DNA of 64,000 nucleotides from Cellulomonas chengniuliangii (GTDB taxonomy: Bacteria; Actinomycetota; Actinomycetes; Actinomycetales; Cellulomonadaceae). Every line of letters begins with the position of its first letter. The stretch's first letter is position 1. The position numbers were made by a program, and so were the translations under genes. Positions 1 through 9,406 of the stretch are shown piece by piece. The stretch is taken from positions 496,001-560,000 of the forward strand of contig NZ_CP101988.1 of assembly GCF_024508335.1 (NCBI RefSeq), read 5' to 3'. The notes below the pieces were generated by a model. The model worked only from the letters and a program-made list of their open reading frames with translations, was not told the DNA's origin and did no database searches.

Positions 1-529
1 GCTGCACCACAGACTGGGAGAACCCCAGCTGCGCGGCGGCGTCGGCGATGCCGCCGCCGCAGGCCATCCTGTCCAGCACCGCGGTCTCTGCCTCGTTCAG
101 AGGGCTGTTCCGCAGCCGGTCGGCGGTCGTCTCGAGCTCCGCGCACAGGACCTGCTCGCCTGCTGCGGTGCGTCGGATCGCCTCGATCATCTGGCGCGGC
201 GCCGTGTTCTTCAGCAGCATGCTGCCCGCCTTGGCGCTGAGCACCGGCAGCACGGAGGTGGGACGGCCCAACGTGGTCAGGAGCAGCAGGCGCACCGGCG
301 GGTCCTGACGGTGCAGGGCCTCCGCGAGGCGCCCGGCGTGCGCGTGCGTGGCGTCCACCAGATCGAGGTCCAGCAGGACCAGGTCCGGTCGCCACGCGGC
401 CGCGGCATCGACCAGGCCCTCGCAGGTGTCGACCTCGCCCACCGTGGAGATGTCGTCCTCGGTGGCGAGGAGCGCGCTCAAGGTGGTGCGGACCAAGCTG
501 CTCTCGTCGGCCACGACGACGCGGATCAT
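1..529 (-). CDS. NarL/FixJ-family response regulator (3' end cut by window)
   Basis: This is a two-component response regulator that should switch transcription when phosphorylated by a partner kinase. The receiver domain starts MIRVVVADES, with the acidic pair at D8/E9 and the likely phospho-acceptor D54 in LVLLDLD. It continues into a LuxR-type HTH (LNEAETAVLDRMACGGG), which is cut by the window edge after about 176 codons. The ATG at 529 is the only start that gives a complete receiver beta-1 strand. The next gene upstream is a histidine kinase read in the same direction but about 140 bases away, with a hairpin between them. That kinase already has its own OmpR-type partner, so the cognate kinase of this regulator is unknown. 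Confidence 0.85.
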   Translation of the reverse strand, partial: MIRVVVADESSLVRTTLSALLATEDDISTVGEVDTCEGLVDAAAAWRPDLVLLDLDLVDATHAHAGRLAEALHRQDPPVRLLLLTTLGRPTSVLPVLSAKAGSMLLKNTAPRQMIEAIRRTAAGEQVLCAELETTADRLRNSPLNEAETAVLDRMACGGGIADAAAQLGFSQSVVQ

Positions 530-546
530 CTGCGGTGCTCCCCCCG

Positions 547-569
547 GTGCGGGAGAGGGGCTCCCGCAC
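547..569 (-). terminator. Hairpin between kinase and NarL regulator
   Basis: Perfect 9-bp stem GTGCGGGAG/CTCCCGCAC with a 5-base loop. It lies about 100 bases after the kinase stop and 18 bases before the next start. It could end the kinase operon or act in the 5' UTR of the regulator. There is no T-run. Confidence 0.45.
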
Positions 570-671
570 GTGTCGAGTCTCTAGAGCAGGAGGCGGGCGG
601 GCGAGTCCGTCCCGCACGTCCTGGACGTGCGAAACGCATGAGTGCCCAGATCGCCCGGCGTGGCGCCCCGG

Positions 672-2267
672 TCACGCGTCCTCGGGCGGCGCCAGGTCGG
701 GCGTCGTGAGGGCGGGCAGCGTGACGGTGAATGTGGTGGCGCCCGGCGTGCCGTCCACCTCGATGCTCCCGCCGTGGGCCAGGACGACGGCGTGCGCGAT
801 CGCGAGGCCGAGCCCGGTGGACCCGCTCGCGTGGTTGCGCGACGCGTCTCCCCGCGTGAAGCGCTGGAAGAGCCGGGACCGCAGGGGCTCCTCGATCCCG
901 GGGCCGTCGTCGCGGACGGTGACGCGCACCTGGCCGGCCGCGGCGTGAACGCCCAGCACCACCGTGGTGCCAGCAGGAGTGTGCTCCCGGGCGTTCGACA
1001 GCAGGTTCACCAGCACCTGCCGGAGCCGGTCCTCGTCGCCCCGCACGATCGGGGGCGTGGCGCCCGCCTCGTCCAGGTCCAGCCGCCACACGTGGTCGCG
1101 GCTCGCCGCGTGCGCGTCGGCGACGGCGTCGACGGCCAGCGCGGCGACGTCCACCTCGTGGTGCTCGAGGTCTCGGCCCGCGTCCAGGCGGGCCAGGAGC
1201 AGCATGTCCTCGACGAGGGCCGTCATGCGCTGGGACTCCGACTCGACCCGGCTCATCGCGCGGAGGGCGTCCGGCGGCAGCTCGTCCGGCAGCCTGCGCA
1301 CCAGCTCGGCGTAGCCGCGGATGGACGCGAGCGGCGTGCGCAGCTCGTGGCTGGCGTCGGCGACGAACCGCCGCACCTGGGTCTCGGACTCCTGCCGCGC
1401 GGCGAGCGCCGCCCCGACGTGGCCCAGCATCTGGTTGAAGGCCGCGCCCACCCGCCCCACCTCGGTCGACGGGTCGGTGTCGGCGTCCGGCACCCGCTCG
1501 GCGAGCGTGACCTCGCCGCGGGACAGCGGCAGCTCCGCGACGCGGGTCGCCGTGGCCGCCACCCGGTTCAGCGGGCGCAACTCGCGGCCCACCAGCCACC
1601 AGCCCGCGCAGCCGGCGATGAGCAGTCCCAGGAGCGCGACCCCCACCTCGACCATGACGTACCTCTCGACGGTGGTGGCCGCGTCCCGGATTGACAGGCC
1701 GGTGACCACGACCTCCCCGCCGGGCGCCGTCGTGCCGATGACTCGGTAGCCGCCCAGGCCGGGCAGCGTCACCGAGACTGGCTCGCCGTCCAGGGGGGCC
1801 TCGGCCAGCACGTCCTGCTGTTCGGCGCTCAGCGGCTGGAAGTCCCCGCTGTCGTCGAAGTACCCGGCGACCACCTGCCCGCCCTGCTCGAAGTAGCTGA
1901 GCGAGCCGACGTCCTGCTGGCCGGGCAGCCGCAGCGACGGCGGGAGGCGCTCGCGGTCCTCCGGCCAGGTCGGGGCCGGTGAGCCCGGGTCCGGCGAGCC
2001 ATCGTCCGGGGCGGGCGCGCGCCCCGGGCCGTCGATCCGGTCGGGGGCGCTCCTCGCGCGGGCGCTCGCGGCGACCAGCCGGTCGTCGATCTGCCCCAGC
2101 AGCGAGTCCCTGAGCGCCAGCGTGGACACGACGCCCATGACCGCCGCCACCGCCGCGGTCAGCGCCAGCAGCACCACGACGAGGCGCCGGCGCATCGTCC
2201 AGCGACGCCGGCCGGGACGGGCGCCGGGCGCCTCGCGAGCGGGCGCCCCGCCCGGCGCCGCGGTCAC
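672..2267 (-). CDS. Sensor histidine kinase (HAMP, HisKA, HATPase)
   Basis: Membrane sensor kinase of 531 residues that should autophosphorylate and pass phosphate to the OmpR-type regulator encoded just before it. TM1 lies near residues 26-48, followed by an extracytoplasmic sensor of about 150 residues, then TM2 near 205-226, HAMP, the H-box SHELRTPL with H307, the N-box LVNLLSNAREHT, DDGPGIE and a GLGLAI G2 box. The GTG start at 2267 overlaps the upstream stop codon by four bases (GTGA), which indicates translational coupling and argues against longer starts inside the regulator gene. The layout resembles MprB/TrcS-type kinases. The stimulus cannot be read from the sequence. Confidence 0.9.
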   Translation of the reverse strand: MTAAPGGAPAREAPGARPGRRRWTMRRRLVVVLLALTAAVAAVMGVVSTLALRDSLLGQIDDRLVAASARARSAPDRIDGPGRAPAPDDGSPDPGSPAPTWPEDRERLPPSLRLPGQQDVGSLSYFEQGGQVVAGYFDDSGDFQPLSAEQQDVLAEAPLDGEPVSVTLPGLGGYRVIGTTAPGGEVVVTGLSIRDAATTVERYVMVEVGVALLGLLIAGCAGWWLVGRELRPLNRVAATATRVAELPLSRGEVTLAERVPDADTDPSTEVGRVGAAFNQMLGHVGAALAARQESETQVRRFVADASHELRTPLASIRGYAELVRRLPDELPPDALRAMSRVESESQRMTALVEDMLLLARLDAGRDLEHHEVDVAALAVDAVADAHAASRDHVWRLDLDEAGATPPIVRGDEDRLRQVLVNLLSNAREHTPAGTTVVLGVHAAAGQVRVTVRDDGPGIEEPLRSRLFQRFTRGDASRNHASGSTGLGLAIAHAVVLAHGGSIEVDGTPGATTFTVTLPALTTPDLAPPEDA

Positions 2268-3010
2268 GCCGGCTCCGCGGCCTCGGCCGGCTTGAGCACG
2301 TAGCCCACACCCCGCAGCGTGTGGATCATCGGTGCGCGGCCGGCGTCGATCTTGCGGCGCAGGTAGGAGATGTACAGCTCGACGATGTTGGCCTGGCCGC
2401 CGAAGTCGTACTGCCACACGCGGTCGAGGATCTGCGCCTTGGACAGCACCCGGCGCGGGTTCCGCATGAAGTAGCGCAGCAGCTCGAACTCCGTGGCGGT
2501 CAGGCGGATCTCGTCCCCGCCGCGCCACACCTCGTGGCTGTCCTCGTCCATGCGCAGGTCGCCGACCGTCAGCACCGCCTCTTCGCGCTCGCTGACAGCC
2601 CCCGCCCGGCGCAGCAGGGCCCGCAGCCGCGCGACGACCTCCTCGAGGCTGAACGGCTTGGTGACGTAGTCGTCCCCGCCAGCAGTGAGCCCGGCGACCC
2701 GATCCTCGACAGCGTCCTTCGCGGTGAGGAACAGCACGGGCGTCAGCGGGTTGACGGCGCGGACGCGGCGCAGCACGTCGAGGCCGGACATGTCGGGGAG
2801 CATGATGTCGAGCAGGATGACGTCCGGGTCGAAGGACTTCGCGAGCTTCAGGGCCGCGTGCCCGGTGAGCGCGGTCTCCACCTGCCAGCCCTCGTAGCGC
2901 AGCGCGGTGCCGAGCAGCTCGGCGAGCGTCGCCTCGTCGTCCACCACCAGGGCGCGGATGGGCGAGCCGTCGCTGCGGGTCACGATGTCACGGGCGCCCA
3001 GGGTGCTCAT
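2264..3010 (-). CDS. OmpR/PhoB-family response regulator
   Basis: DNA-binding response regulator of 248 residues and partner of the adjacent kinase. The receiver has the acidic pair D24/D25 (LVVDDEA), phospho-acceptor D68 in ILLDIMLPD, and the conserved Lys in VTKPF. A winged-helix effector domain follows (LTATEFELLRYFMRNPRRVLS). The ATG at 3010 gives a normal N-terminus, whereas upstream in-frame starts would add about 40 unconserved residues. The stop overlaps the kinase start. The sequence resembles TrcR/TcrX-type regulators, but the targets are unknown. Confidence 0.92.
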   Translation of the reverse strand: MSTLGARDIVTRSDGSPIRALVVDDEATLAELLGTALRYEGWQVETALTGHAALKLAKSFDPDVILLDIMLPDMSGLDVLRRVRAVNPLTPVLFLTAKDAVEDRVAGLTAGGDDYVTKPFSLEEVVARLRALLRRAGAVSEREEAVLTVGDLRMDEDSHEVWRGGDEIRLTATEFELLRYFMRNPRRVLSKAQILDRVWQYDFGGQANIVELYISYLRRKIDAGRAPMIHTLRGVGYVLKPAEAAEPA

Positions 3011-3159
3011 GCCCCCAGCGTGCGCCGTCCGGCTGTGCCGCCCCTGATCGCATCCTGTGAGCCCGCTGTGGCCCAGCCCAGCCCGGGCCGCGGTCGGCCG
3101 CGCGCTTGCCGCAGGACGGCCGACGCACATCCCCGCGTGTCGTCGCCTACCGTTGTCGG

Positions 3160-4125
3160 GTGACGAACGCGAGCACCACCCGAGCGCTGCCGCGGGCCGA
3201 ACGAGGCGCGCCGTCCCGGCTCGCGGGCGCCACCGGCCTTGTCGTGGCGGTGGTTTCGGCCGTCGGCGTCTGGGCGTGCTGGCGCCTGTTCGTGGACACC
3301 TGGGCCGGGCAGCAGGTCGAGTGGGCCGCCCTGCAGGGCGCGCAGAACTGGCAGGGCCAGCTGTGGCGGGTGGCCGAGCGCGTGCTCGACGTGGTGTCCG
3401 TGGGGTTCATCGCCGTGGTGCTGCTCGCGGCTGTGCTGATCGCGCTCGTGCGCCGCAGGTGGTCGCTCGCGGTCCAGGTGGCCGCGCTCATGATCGGCGC
3501 CAACGTCACGACCCGGGTGGTGAAGCTGGTGCTCCTGGACCGGCCCGACCTGGGGGTCGAGGGCACCTGGGGCAACACCCTGCCCAGCGGGCACACCACG
3601 GCGGCGGCCTCGATCTCCGCCGTCCTGCTGATGGTCGTTCCCCGGCGCATACGTCCCTGGGCCGCCGTGCTCGGCGCTGGCTACACCGCGGCCACCGGGG
3701 TCTCGACGCTGGTCGGGCAATGGCATCGGCCGTCCGACGTGGTCGCCGCCGTGCTGGTGGTCACGGCGTGGGCCGCTGTGTCGTGCTCGGTCGTGGCGCT
3801 GCTCCCCAGCACCCGCGACCTGTCCGCGCCCGCCGTGGCGCCCGGCTCGCGCGAGCAGCGGTTGACGCGCCGTGTCACTTGGGCGCTGGTGATCGTCGGG
3901 CTCGCCTCCGGGGCGGTGGCGCTCGTGGCGCTGCAGACGACATGGGCGCACCGGGTCGCGTTGGACTCCCGGGCCGACGTGCTCACGGCCTACCTCGGAG
4001 GCGCAGCGGGCGTGCTCGCGGCCAGCTGCCTCGCGTTCGCGTTGCTGCTCGCCCTCATGGGCGCCTCCACCGCGCCCGCCCGGGCGGCGGCGCCGTCGGA
4101 GTCGGCGCTTGACGAGACGTCGTAG
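3160..4125 (+). CDS. PAP2-family membrane phosphatase
   Basis: Integral membrane protein of 321 residues with several hydrophobic helices and the acid phosphatase signatures in order: K-x5-RP (KLVLLDRP), PSGH (LPSGHTTAA) and a Trp-His-Arg-Pro segment (GQWHRPSDV) supplying the nucleophilic His. The family dephosphorylates lipid phosphates such as phosphatidate or undecaprenyl pyrophosphate at the outer membrane face; the exact substrate is not evident. The GTG at 3160 is preferred over an earlier TTG because the -10-like TACCGT at 3148-3153 sits six bases before it, as expected for a leaderless mRNA. It diverges from the two-component operon. Confidence 0.82.
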   Translation: MTNASTTRALPRAERGAPSRLAGATGLVVAVVSAVGVWACWRLFVDTWAGQQVEWAALQGAQNWQGQLWRVAERVLDVVSVGFIAVVLLAAVLIALVRRRWSLAVQVAALMIGANVTTRVVKLVLLDRPDLGVEGTWGNTLPSGHTTAAASISAVLLMVVPRRIRPWAAVLGAGYTAATGVSTLVGQWHRPSDVVAAVLVVTAWAAVSCSVVALLPSTRDLSAPAVAPGSREQRLTRRVTWALVIVGLASGAVALVALQTTWAHRVALDSRADVLTAYLGGAAGVLAASCLAFALLLALMGASTAPARAAAPSESALDETS

Positions 4126-4238
4126 AGTGCCCGAACGACGGATGCGCACCGCTGGCCCAGGGCCGGCCGGGTGCCTCCGCGCACGGGGGCCAGCTTCGGC
4201 ATCTCCCGAATCCCAGAACATCGAGGAAGCAGGAACGT

Positions 4239-7052
4239 ATGTCCGCAGGTCGCAAGCTCGTCATCGTGGAGTCGCCCGCCAAGGCACGCACGATCGCCGG
4301 CTACCTCGGGTCTGAGTACGAGGTGGAGGCGAGCGTGGGGCACATCCGTGACCTCCCGCAGCCCAGCGAGCTGCCCGCCGACATGAAGAAGGGCCCGTTC
4401 GGCAAGTTCGCGGTCGACGTGGACAACGGCTTCGAGCCCTACTACGTCGTCGACCAGGACAAGAAGAAGAAGGTCGCGGAGCTGAAGCGCCTGCTCAAGG
4501 ACGCCGACGAGCTCTACCTGGCCACTGATGAGGACCGCGAGGGCGAGGCCATCGCCTGGCACCTGCTGCAGGAGCTCAAGCCGAAGGTCCCCGTCAAGCG
4601 GATGGTGTTCCACGAGATCACCCGGGAGGCCATCGAGCGCGCGCTGGAGAACACCCGCGAGCTCGACGAGCGCCTCGTCGACGCCCAGGAGACGCGCCGC
4701 ATCCTCGACCGGCTCTACGGGTACGAGATCTCGCCCGTGCTGTGGCGCAAGGTCCGCCAGGGCCTGTCCGCCGGCCGTGTGCAGTCCGTCGCCATGCGGC
4801 TCGTCGTCGAGCGGGAGCGCGAGCGGATGGCGTTCGTCCCCGCCGAGTACTGGGACGTCACCGGGACCTTCGCCGTCGCGGACGAGGCGGAGCCCGACTT
4901 CGGCGCGCGGCTCGTGCAGGTCGACGGGCGCCGGGTCGCGTCCGGCCGGGACTTCGACGACCGCGGCCAGCTGAAGGCCGGCGGCCAGGACGGCGCCGTC
5001 CAGCTGGGGGAGGCCCTCGCCACCGCGCTGGCCACCAGCCTGGCCGATGCGCCCTTCGCGGTGCGCAGCCTCGAGACCAAGCCGTACACGCGCCGCCCCG
5101 CGGCCCCGTTCACGACCTCGACCCTGCAGCAGGAGGCAGGCCGCAAGCTCCGCATGGGCTCGCGGCAGGCCATGCGCACCGCGCAGTCGCTGTACGAGAA
5201 CGGCTACATCACCTACATGCGAACCGACTCCCCGGCGCTGTCGACGCAGGCCATCGACGCCGCGCGCCGGCAGGCAGCCGAGCTGTACGGGGCCGAGTAC
5301 GTGCCCGACGCGCCGCGCGTCTACACGTCCAAGAGCAAGGGCGCCCAGGAGGCCCACGAGGCCATCCGCCCCGCCGGCGACCACTTCCGCACCCCCGCGC
5401 AGGTGGCGAAAGAGCTCTCCGGGGACCAGTTCCGCCTGTACGAGCTGATCTGGAAGCGCACCGTCGCGTCGCAGATGGCCGACGCGCGCGGCTCGACGGC
5501 CTCCGTCCGCCTTGCCGCGACCGCCTCGCTGCCGGCCGACTCGCCCGCGGAGGGCTTCGCCGGCCGCGACGTCGAGGCGGTGTTCGGCGCCTCGGGCACC
5601 GTCATCACGTTCCGCGGCTTCATGGCCGCCTACGAGGAGGGTCGGGACACCGACCGCTACGACGAGGCCGAGGGATCGTCCCGGAAGGGCGAGGCGGACG
5701 CGCGCCTGCCCCAGATGGCGGAGGGCGACCCGCTGACCGCGAGCGAGCTCGAGGCCGGCGGCCACCGCACGTCCCCGCCGCCGCGCTTCACCGAGGCCAG
5801 CCTGGTCAAGGCCCTCGAGGAGCGGGGCATCGGCCGCCCGTCGACCTACGCCGCGACCATCTCGGTGATCCAGGACCGCGGCTACGTCACCAGCCGGGGC
5901 CAGGCGCTGGTGCCCAGCTGGCTCGCCTTCGCGGTGACCCGGCTGCTCGAGGAGAACTTCGACCGGCTGGTCGACTACGACTTCACCGCCTCCATGGAGG
6001 AGGACCTCGACGCGATCGCGGCCGGCAGCAAGGACCGGGTGGCGTGGCTGACCAGGTTCTACTTCGGTGACGGCGCGCCGCAGACGGGCGCGGTCACGGC
6101 CGTGGGCGAGGACGTGGGCGGGCTGCACGGCCTGGTCGCGAACCTGGGCGACATCGACGCCCGCGTCGTGAACTCGATCGAGATCGGCGACGGCATCATG
6201 CTGCGGGTGGGGCGCTACGGCCCGTACCTGGAGGACTCCGCGGCCACGGCCGAGGGCGGCGAGCCCAAGCGGGCCTCGGTGCCCGACGAGCTGGCCCCGG
6301 ACGAGCTCACCGTCGAGAAGGCGCGCGAGCTCCTCGAGACCCAGCCCGAGGGCGACATCGTGCTCGGCCAGGACCCGGACACGGGCACGACGATCGTCGC
6401 GAAGAAGGGCCGGTTCGGCCCGTACGTCACCGAGCTGCTGCCCGAGCCCGAGCTCGACGAGGGCCTGTCGGCCGCGGCGAAGAAGCGGGCGCTCGCGGCG
6501 GCCCCCAAGCCGCGCACCGCCTCGCTGCTCAAGTCGATGCAGCTCGCGACGCTCACGCTCGACGACGCGCTCAAGCTGCTGTCGCTGCCTCGCGTGGTCG
6601 GCAAGGACCCGGAGTCGGGCGACGAGATCACCGCGCAGAACGGCCGCTACGGGCCGTACCTGAAGAAGGGCACGGACTCGCGGACGCTCCCCACCGAGGA
6701 GGCGATGTTCGACATCACCCTCGAGGAGGCGCTCGCGATCTACGCCCAGCCCAAGCGGGGCCGTGGCGCCACCGCGTCGGCTCCGCTGCGCGAGCTCGGC
6801 GAGGACCCCGCCTCGAAGAAGCCGGTCGTGGTCAAGGACGGCCGGTTCGGGGCCTACGTCACCGACGGCGAGGTGAACGCGACGCTCCGCAAGGAGGACG
6901 CCGTCGAGACCATCACGCTGGAGCGCGCCGCCGAGCTGCTCGCCGAGAAGCGCGCGAAGGGCCCCGCCAAGAAGCCGGCGCGCAAGCCAGCCGCCCGCAA
7001 GGCTCCCGCCAAGAAGGCTCCCGCGAAGAAGGCGTCCTCCTCGAAGGCGTGA
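4239..7052 (+). CDS. topA: DNA topoisomerase I
   Basis: Type IA topoisomerase that relaxes negative supercoils through a transient 5'-phosphotyrosine break. It has 937 residues, typical for actinobacterial TopA. The Toprim domain opens with KLVIVESPAKA and carries the acidic metal site DEDREGE near residues 97-103. The catalytic tyrosine is Y326 in GYITYMRTD. Four C-terminal repeats (GRYGPYL, GRFGPYV, GRYGPYL, GRFGAYV) replace the zinc fingers of the E. coli enzyme and lead into a Lys/Ala-rich basic tail. An AGGAA ribosome site precedes the ATG. It ends only nine bases from the convergent dehydrogenase gene. Confidence 0.97.
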   Translation: MSAGRKLVIVESPAKARTIAGYLGSEYEVEASVGHIRDLPQPSELPADMKKGPFGKFAVDVDNGFEPYYVVDQDKKKKVAELKRLLKDADELYLATDEDREGEAIAWHLLQELKPKVPVKRMVFHEITREAIERALENTRELDERLVDAQETRRILDRLYGYEISPVLWRKVRQGLSAGRVQSVAMRLVVERERERMAFVPAEYWDVTGTFAVADEAEPDFGARLVQVDGRRVASGRDFDDRGQLKAGGQDGAVQLGEALATALATSLADAPFAVRSLETKPYTRRPAAPFTTSTLQQEAGRKLRMGSRQAMRTAQSLYENGYITYMRTDSPALSTQAIDAARRQAAELYGAEYVPDAPRVYTSKSKGAQEAHEAIRPAGDHFRTPAQVAKELSGDQFRLYELIWKRTVASQMADARGSTASVRLAATASLPADSPAEGFAGRDVEAVFGASGTVITFRGFMAAYEEGRDTDRYDEAEGSSRKGEADARLPQMAEGDPLTASELEAGGHRTSPPPRFTEASLVKALEERGIGRPSTYAATISVIQDRGYVTSRGQALVPSWLAFAVTRLLEENFDRLVDYDFTASMEEDLDAIAAGSKDRVAWLTRFYFGDGAPQTGAVTAVGEDVGGLHGLVANLGDIDARVVNSIEIGDGIMLRVGRYGPYLEDSAATAEGGEPKRASVPDELAPDELTVEKARELLETQPEGDIVLGQDPDTGTTIVAKKGRFGPYVTELLPEPELDEGLSAAAKKRALAAAPKPRTASLLKSMQLATLTLDDALKLLSLPRVVGKDPESGDEITAQNGRYGPYLKKGTDSRTLPTEEAMFDITLEEALAIYAQPKRGRGATASAPLRELGEDPASKKPVVVKDGRFGAYVTDGEVNATLRKEDAVETITLERAAELLAEKRAKGPAKKPARKPAARKAPAKKAPAKKASSSKA

Positions 7053-7061
7053 CCCCGGAGG

Positions 7062-8210
7062 TCAGTGCGCGCGGTGCGGCACGGGCTCCGGGAGCCCTGC
7101 CGCCGCGCGGACCTCGCGGGAGAAGGACTCGATCGAGCGCAGCGCGTCGACGAGCTCCGGCACGGTGATCGTGAACGGCATCGCGTGGATCGTCTCGCCC
7201 TCGGCGAGCGCGAGCTCCGCGACGCGGGTGAGGTCGTCCACGTCATCGGGGGACAACCCGATCTCGGTGAGGGTGTTCGGCAGGCCGACCCGCGTGGTGA
7301 AGAGCACGAAGTCGGTGATGTCGGCCGTGGGCGCGCCCTCGAGCATCAACTGGGTCACCGATCCGATGTTCACCTTCTGCCCGTGCATCAGGCCGTGGGT
7401 CTGCGGGGCGGCGGTGAGCCCGTTGTGGATGGCGTGCGCGGCGGCGAGCCCGCCGGACTCGAACCCCACGCCCGACAGCAGCGTGTTGGCCTCCACGACC
7501 TTGTCGACGGCCGGGGTCACCAGGTGGTCGCGCACCGCCCAGACGGCGGGCAGCGCGTACTCCCACAGCACGTCCCAGCAGAGCTTCGCGAGCGCGGTCC
7601 CCGTGGTGGTCGGCTGCCCGCCGGCCATCGTCGTGGAGCGGGCCTCGGCGACGGCGCGCGCCTCGATCCAGGTCGCGAGGGCATCCCCGACCCCGGCCAC
7701 CAGGAACCGGGCGGGGGCGTTGGCGACGAGCTGCGTGTCGACCAGCACCAGGTCGGGGTTGTGCGGGAAGAACCGGTACTCCTCGAAGGCCCCCTCCTCG
7801 GTGTAGATGACCGAGAGGGCCGAGCACGGCGCGTCGGTCGACGCGATCGTCGGCACGCTCACCCAGCGGACGCCGGCCAGGTGCCCGGCCGCCTTGACCG
7901 CGTCGATGGTGCTGCCGCCGCCCACCCCGACGACCACGTCGGACCCCGTCTCGCGGATCCGCTCGGCGATGCGGTCGACCGCGGCAGCGGTGGCGTACAC
8001 GCCGAACGGGTCACGGGTGACGGGCAGGCCGGCGCCCTCGAGGGAGCCCTGGACGGCGCCCTCGACGAGCCCCCACACGTCGTCGTCGGCGACGAGCAGG
8101 GGCGTGTTGCCGATCGCGGCGAGCTGCGTGCCCAACGACGCCAGGGCGCCGCGGCCCTGGCTGTAGCGCGACGGGCTGATGAAGGTGCGGACGGGCGACT
8201 GCGCGGACAT
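7062..8210 (-). CDS. gldA: Glycerol dehydrogenase-like iron/zinc alcohol dehydrogenase
   Basis: NAD-linked polyol dehydrogenase of 382 residues, most like GldA, which oxidises glycerol to dihydroxyacetone. The nucleotide-binding GGGS motif is at residues 97-100 (VGVGGGSTID). The metal ligands are visible as D176 (GVGDALATW), H259 (AAHAIHNG) and H276 (LMHGQKV), the expected set for the zinc subfamily. It stands alone and diverges from an oxidoreductase gene, with no glycerol kinase or dihydroxyacetone kinase nearby. The substrate is therefore a family-level assignment; other short polyols are possible. Confidence 0.83.
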   Translation of the reverse strand: MSAQSPVRTFISPSRYSQGRGALASLGTQLAAIGNTPLLVADDDVWGLVEGAVQGSLEGAGLPVTRDPFGVYATAAAVDRIAERIRETGSDVVVGVGGGSTIDAVKAAGHLAGVRWVSVPTIASTDAPCSALSVIYTEEGAFEEYRFFPHNPDLVLVDTQLVANAPARFLVAGVGDALATWIEARAVAEARSTTMAGGQPTTTGTALAKLCWDVLWEYALPAVWAVRDHLVTPAVDKVVEANTLLSGVGFESGGLAAAHAIHNGLTAAPQTHGLMHGQKVNIGSVTQLMLEGAPTADITDFVLFTTRVGLPNTLTEIGLSPDDVDDLTRVAELALAEGETIHAMPFTITVPELVDALRSIESFSREVRAAAGLPEPVPHRAH

Positions 8211-8350
8211 GGGCTCTCCCCGGGACGGTGGATGACGCCGCAGACCCGTCCGTGACCCCCAGGTCGCGAGGCGGCTGGCGGCGGACCGGCGACATGTCCA
8301 CGGTAGGCGCCACCGCTCGCCGGCGCAGGGTGAGCGCTAGGTTGGTCGCC

Positions 8351-9355
8351 ATGTCACGCACCGAGGACCCGCGCACCGCACCTCCCATCCGCTGGGGCAT
8401 CCTGGGCGCCGGCGGCATCGCCGGCGTCTTCGCCGACGCCGTCAACGCGCACACCCGCGCCCAGCTCGTCGCGGTCGGCTCCCGCAACCGGGACCGCGCC
8501 GAGCGGTTCGCCACCTCCCACGGCATCCCCACCACCCACGTGGGCTACCGCGACCTCGTCGAGGACCCGCAGGTGGACGTGGTGTACATCGCGACGCCGC
8601 ACTCCGAGCACCTGGAGAACGCGCTGCTGGCCATCGCGGCGGGCAAGCACGTGCTCGTCGAGAAGTCGTTCACGCGCAACACCGGCGAGGCCGAGCAGGT
8701 CTTCGCGGCGGCCCGCGCGGCGGGGGTCTTCGTGATGGAGGCGATGTGGACGCGGTTCCTGCCGCACGTCGCCGCGCTGCACCAGGTGGTCGACGCCGGC
8801 GAGGTCGGCGAGATCGTCAACCTCACCGCCGACCACGGCCAGTTCTTCCCGTTCAACCCGACGAGCCGCTTGTTCGACCCTGCGCTGGCCGGCGGCGCGC
8901 TGCTCGACCTCGGGGTGTACCCGGTGTCCTTCGCCCATGACTTCCTGGGCGCCCCGGAGTCGGTGCACGCGACCGGAGCCCTCACCGAGACCGGCGTCGA
9001 CGGGCAGGTGTCGATGGTGCTCACGTACCCGGGCGGCGTGCAGGCGACGCTGAGCACGACCCTGTGGGCCAAGACGCCCACCACGGCCACCATCTCCGGC
9101 ACCGAGGGCTTCGTCGAGGTGGCGGGGTCGTTCTACACGCCCACCTCGTTCCGGGTGATCCGCCGCGACGGCCGCGTGTGGACGTTCGACCTGCCGGCCA
9201 CGAAGGGCCTGCAGTACGAGGCGGCCGAGGTGGCCCGGCGGGTGGCCGCGGGCGACGTCGAGAGCCCGCTGCTCACCTGGGACGACACCCTCGCCGTGAT
9301 GCGGACCCTCGACGAGGTCCGCGCCCAGGTCGGGGTGACGTACCCGGGAGAGTGA
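8351..9355 (+). CDS. Gfo/Idh/MocA-family oxidoreductase
   Basis: NAD(P)-dependent sugar or cyclitol dehydrogenase-like protein of 334 residues. The N-terminal Rossmann fold shows the GxGGIA dinucleotide loop (GILGAGGIAG), and the family's EKP-type catalytic lysine appears as VEKSFTRN. A C-terminal alpha/beta substrate domain follows. The ATG at 8351 is favoured because TAGGTT at 8338-8343 lies seven bases before it, suggesting a leaderless transcript. The substrate is unknown; trans-dihydrodiol or glucose-fructose type reactions occur in the family. Confidence 0.85.
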   Translation: MSRTEDPRTAPPIRWGILGAGGIAGVFADAVNAHTRAQLVAVGSRNRDRAERFATSHGIPTTHVGYRDLVEDPQVDVVYIATPHSEHLENALLAIAAGKHVLVEKSFTRNTGEAEQVFAAARAAGVFVMEAMWTRFLPHVAALHQVVDAGEVGEIVNLTADHGQFFPFNPTSRLFDPALAGGALLDLGVYPVSFAHDFLGAPESVHATGALTETGVDGQVSMVLTYPGGVQATLSTTLWAKTPTTATISGTEGFVEVAGSFYTPTSFRVIRRDGRVWTFDLPATKGLQYEAAEVARRVAAGDVESPLLTWDDTLAVMRTLDEVRAQVGVTYPGE

Positions 9356-9360
9356 CCCGC

Positions 9361-9394
9361 GGGAGGCGGCGCGCCAGTCCCGGCGCGCCGCTCC
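9361..9394. terminator. Bidirectional terminator hairpin
   Basis: GC-rich hairpin with arms GGGAGGCGGCGCGCC and GGCGCGCCGCTCCC (one bulge). It lies between the convergent stops of the Gfo/Idh/MocA gene and the SpoIIE-type phosphatase, so it can serve both. Confidence 0.6.
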
Positions 9395-9406
9395 CGGCGG
9401 ATGCGG

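Noticed and set aside
526-2310. Long open frame on the minus strand overlapping the kinase in another frame
   Set aside because: It is Arg/Ala/Gly-rich with no domain and is a shadow of the histidine kinase in GC-rich DNA.
3990-6128. Long minus-strand open frame opposite topA
   Set aside because: Low-complexity translation with no family motif, opposite a clearly recognisable topA.
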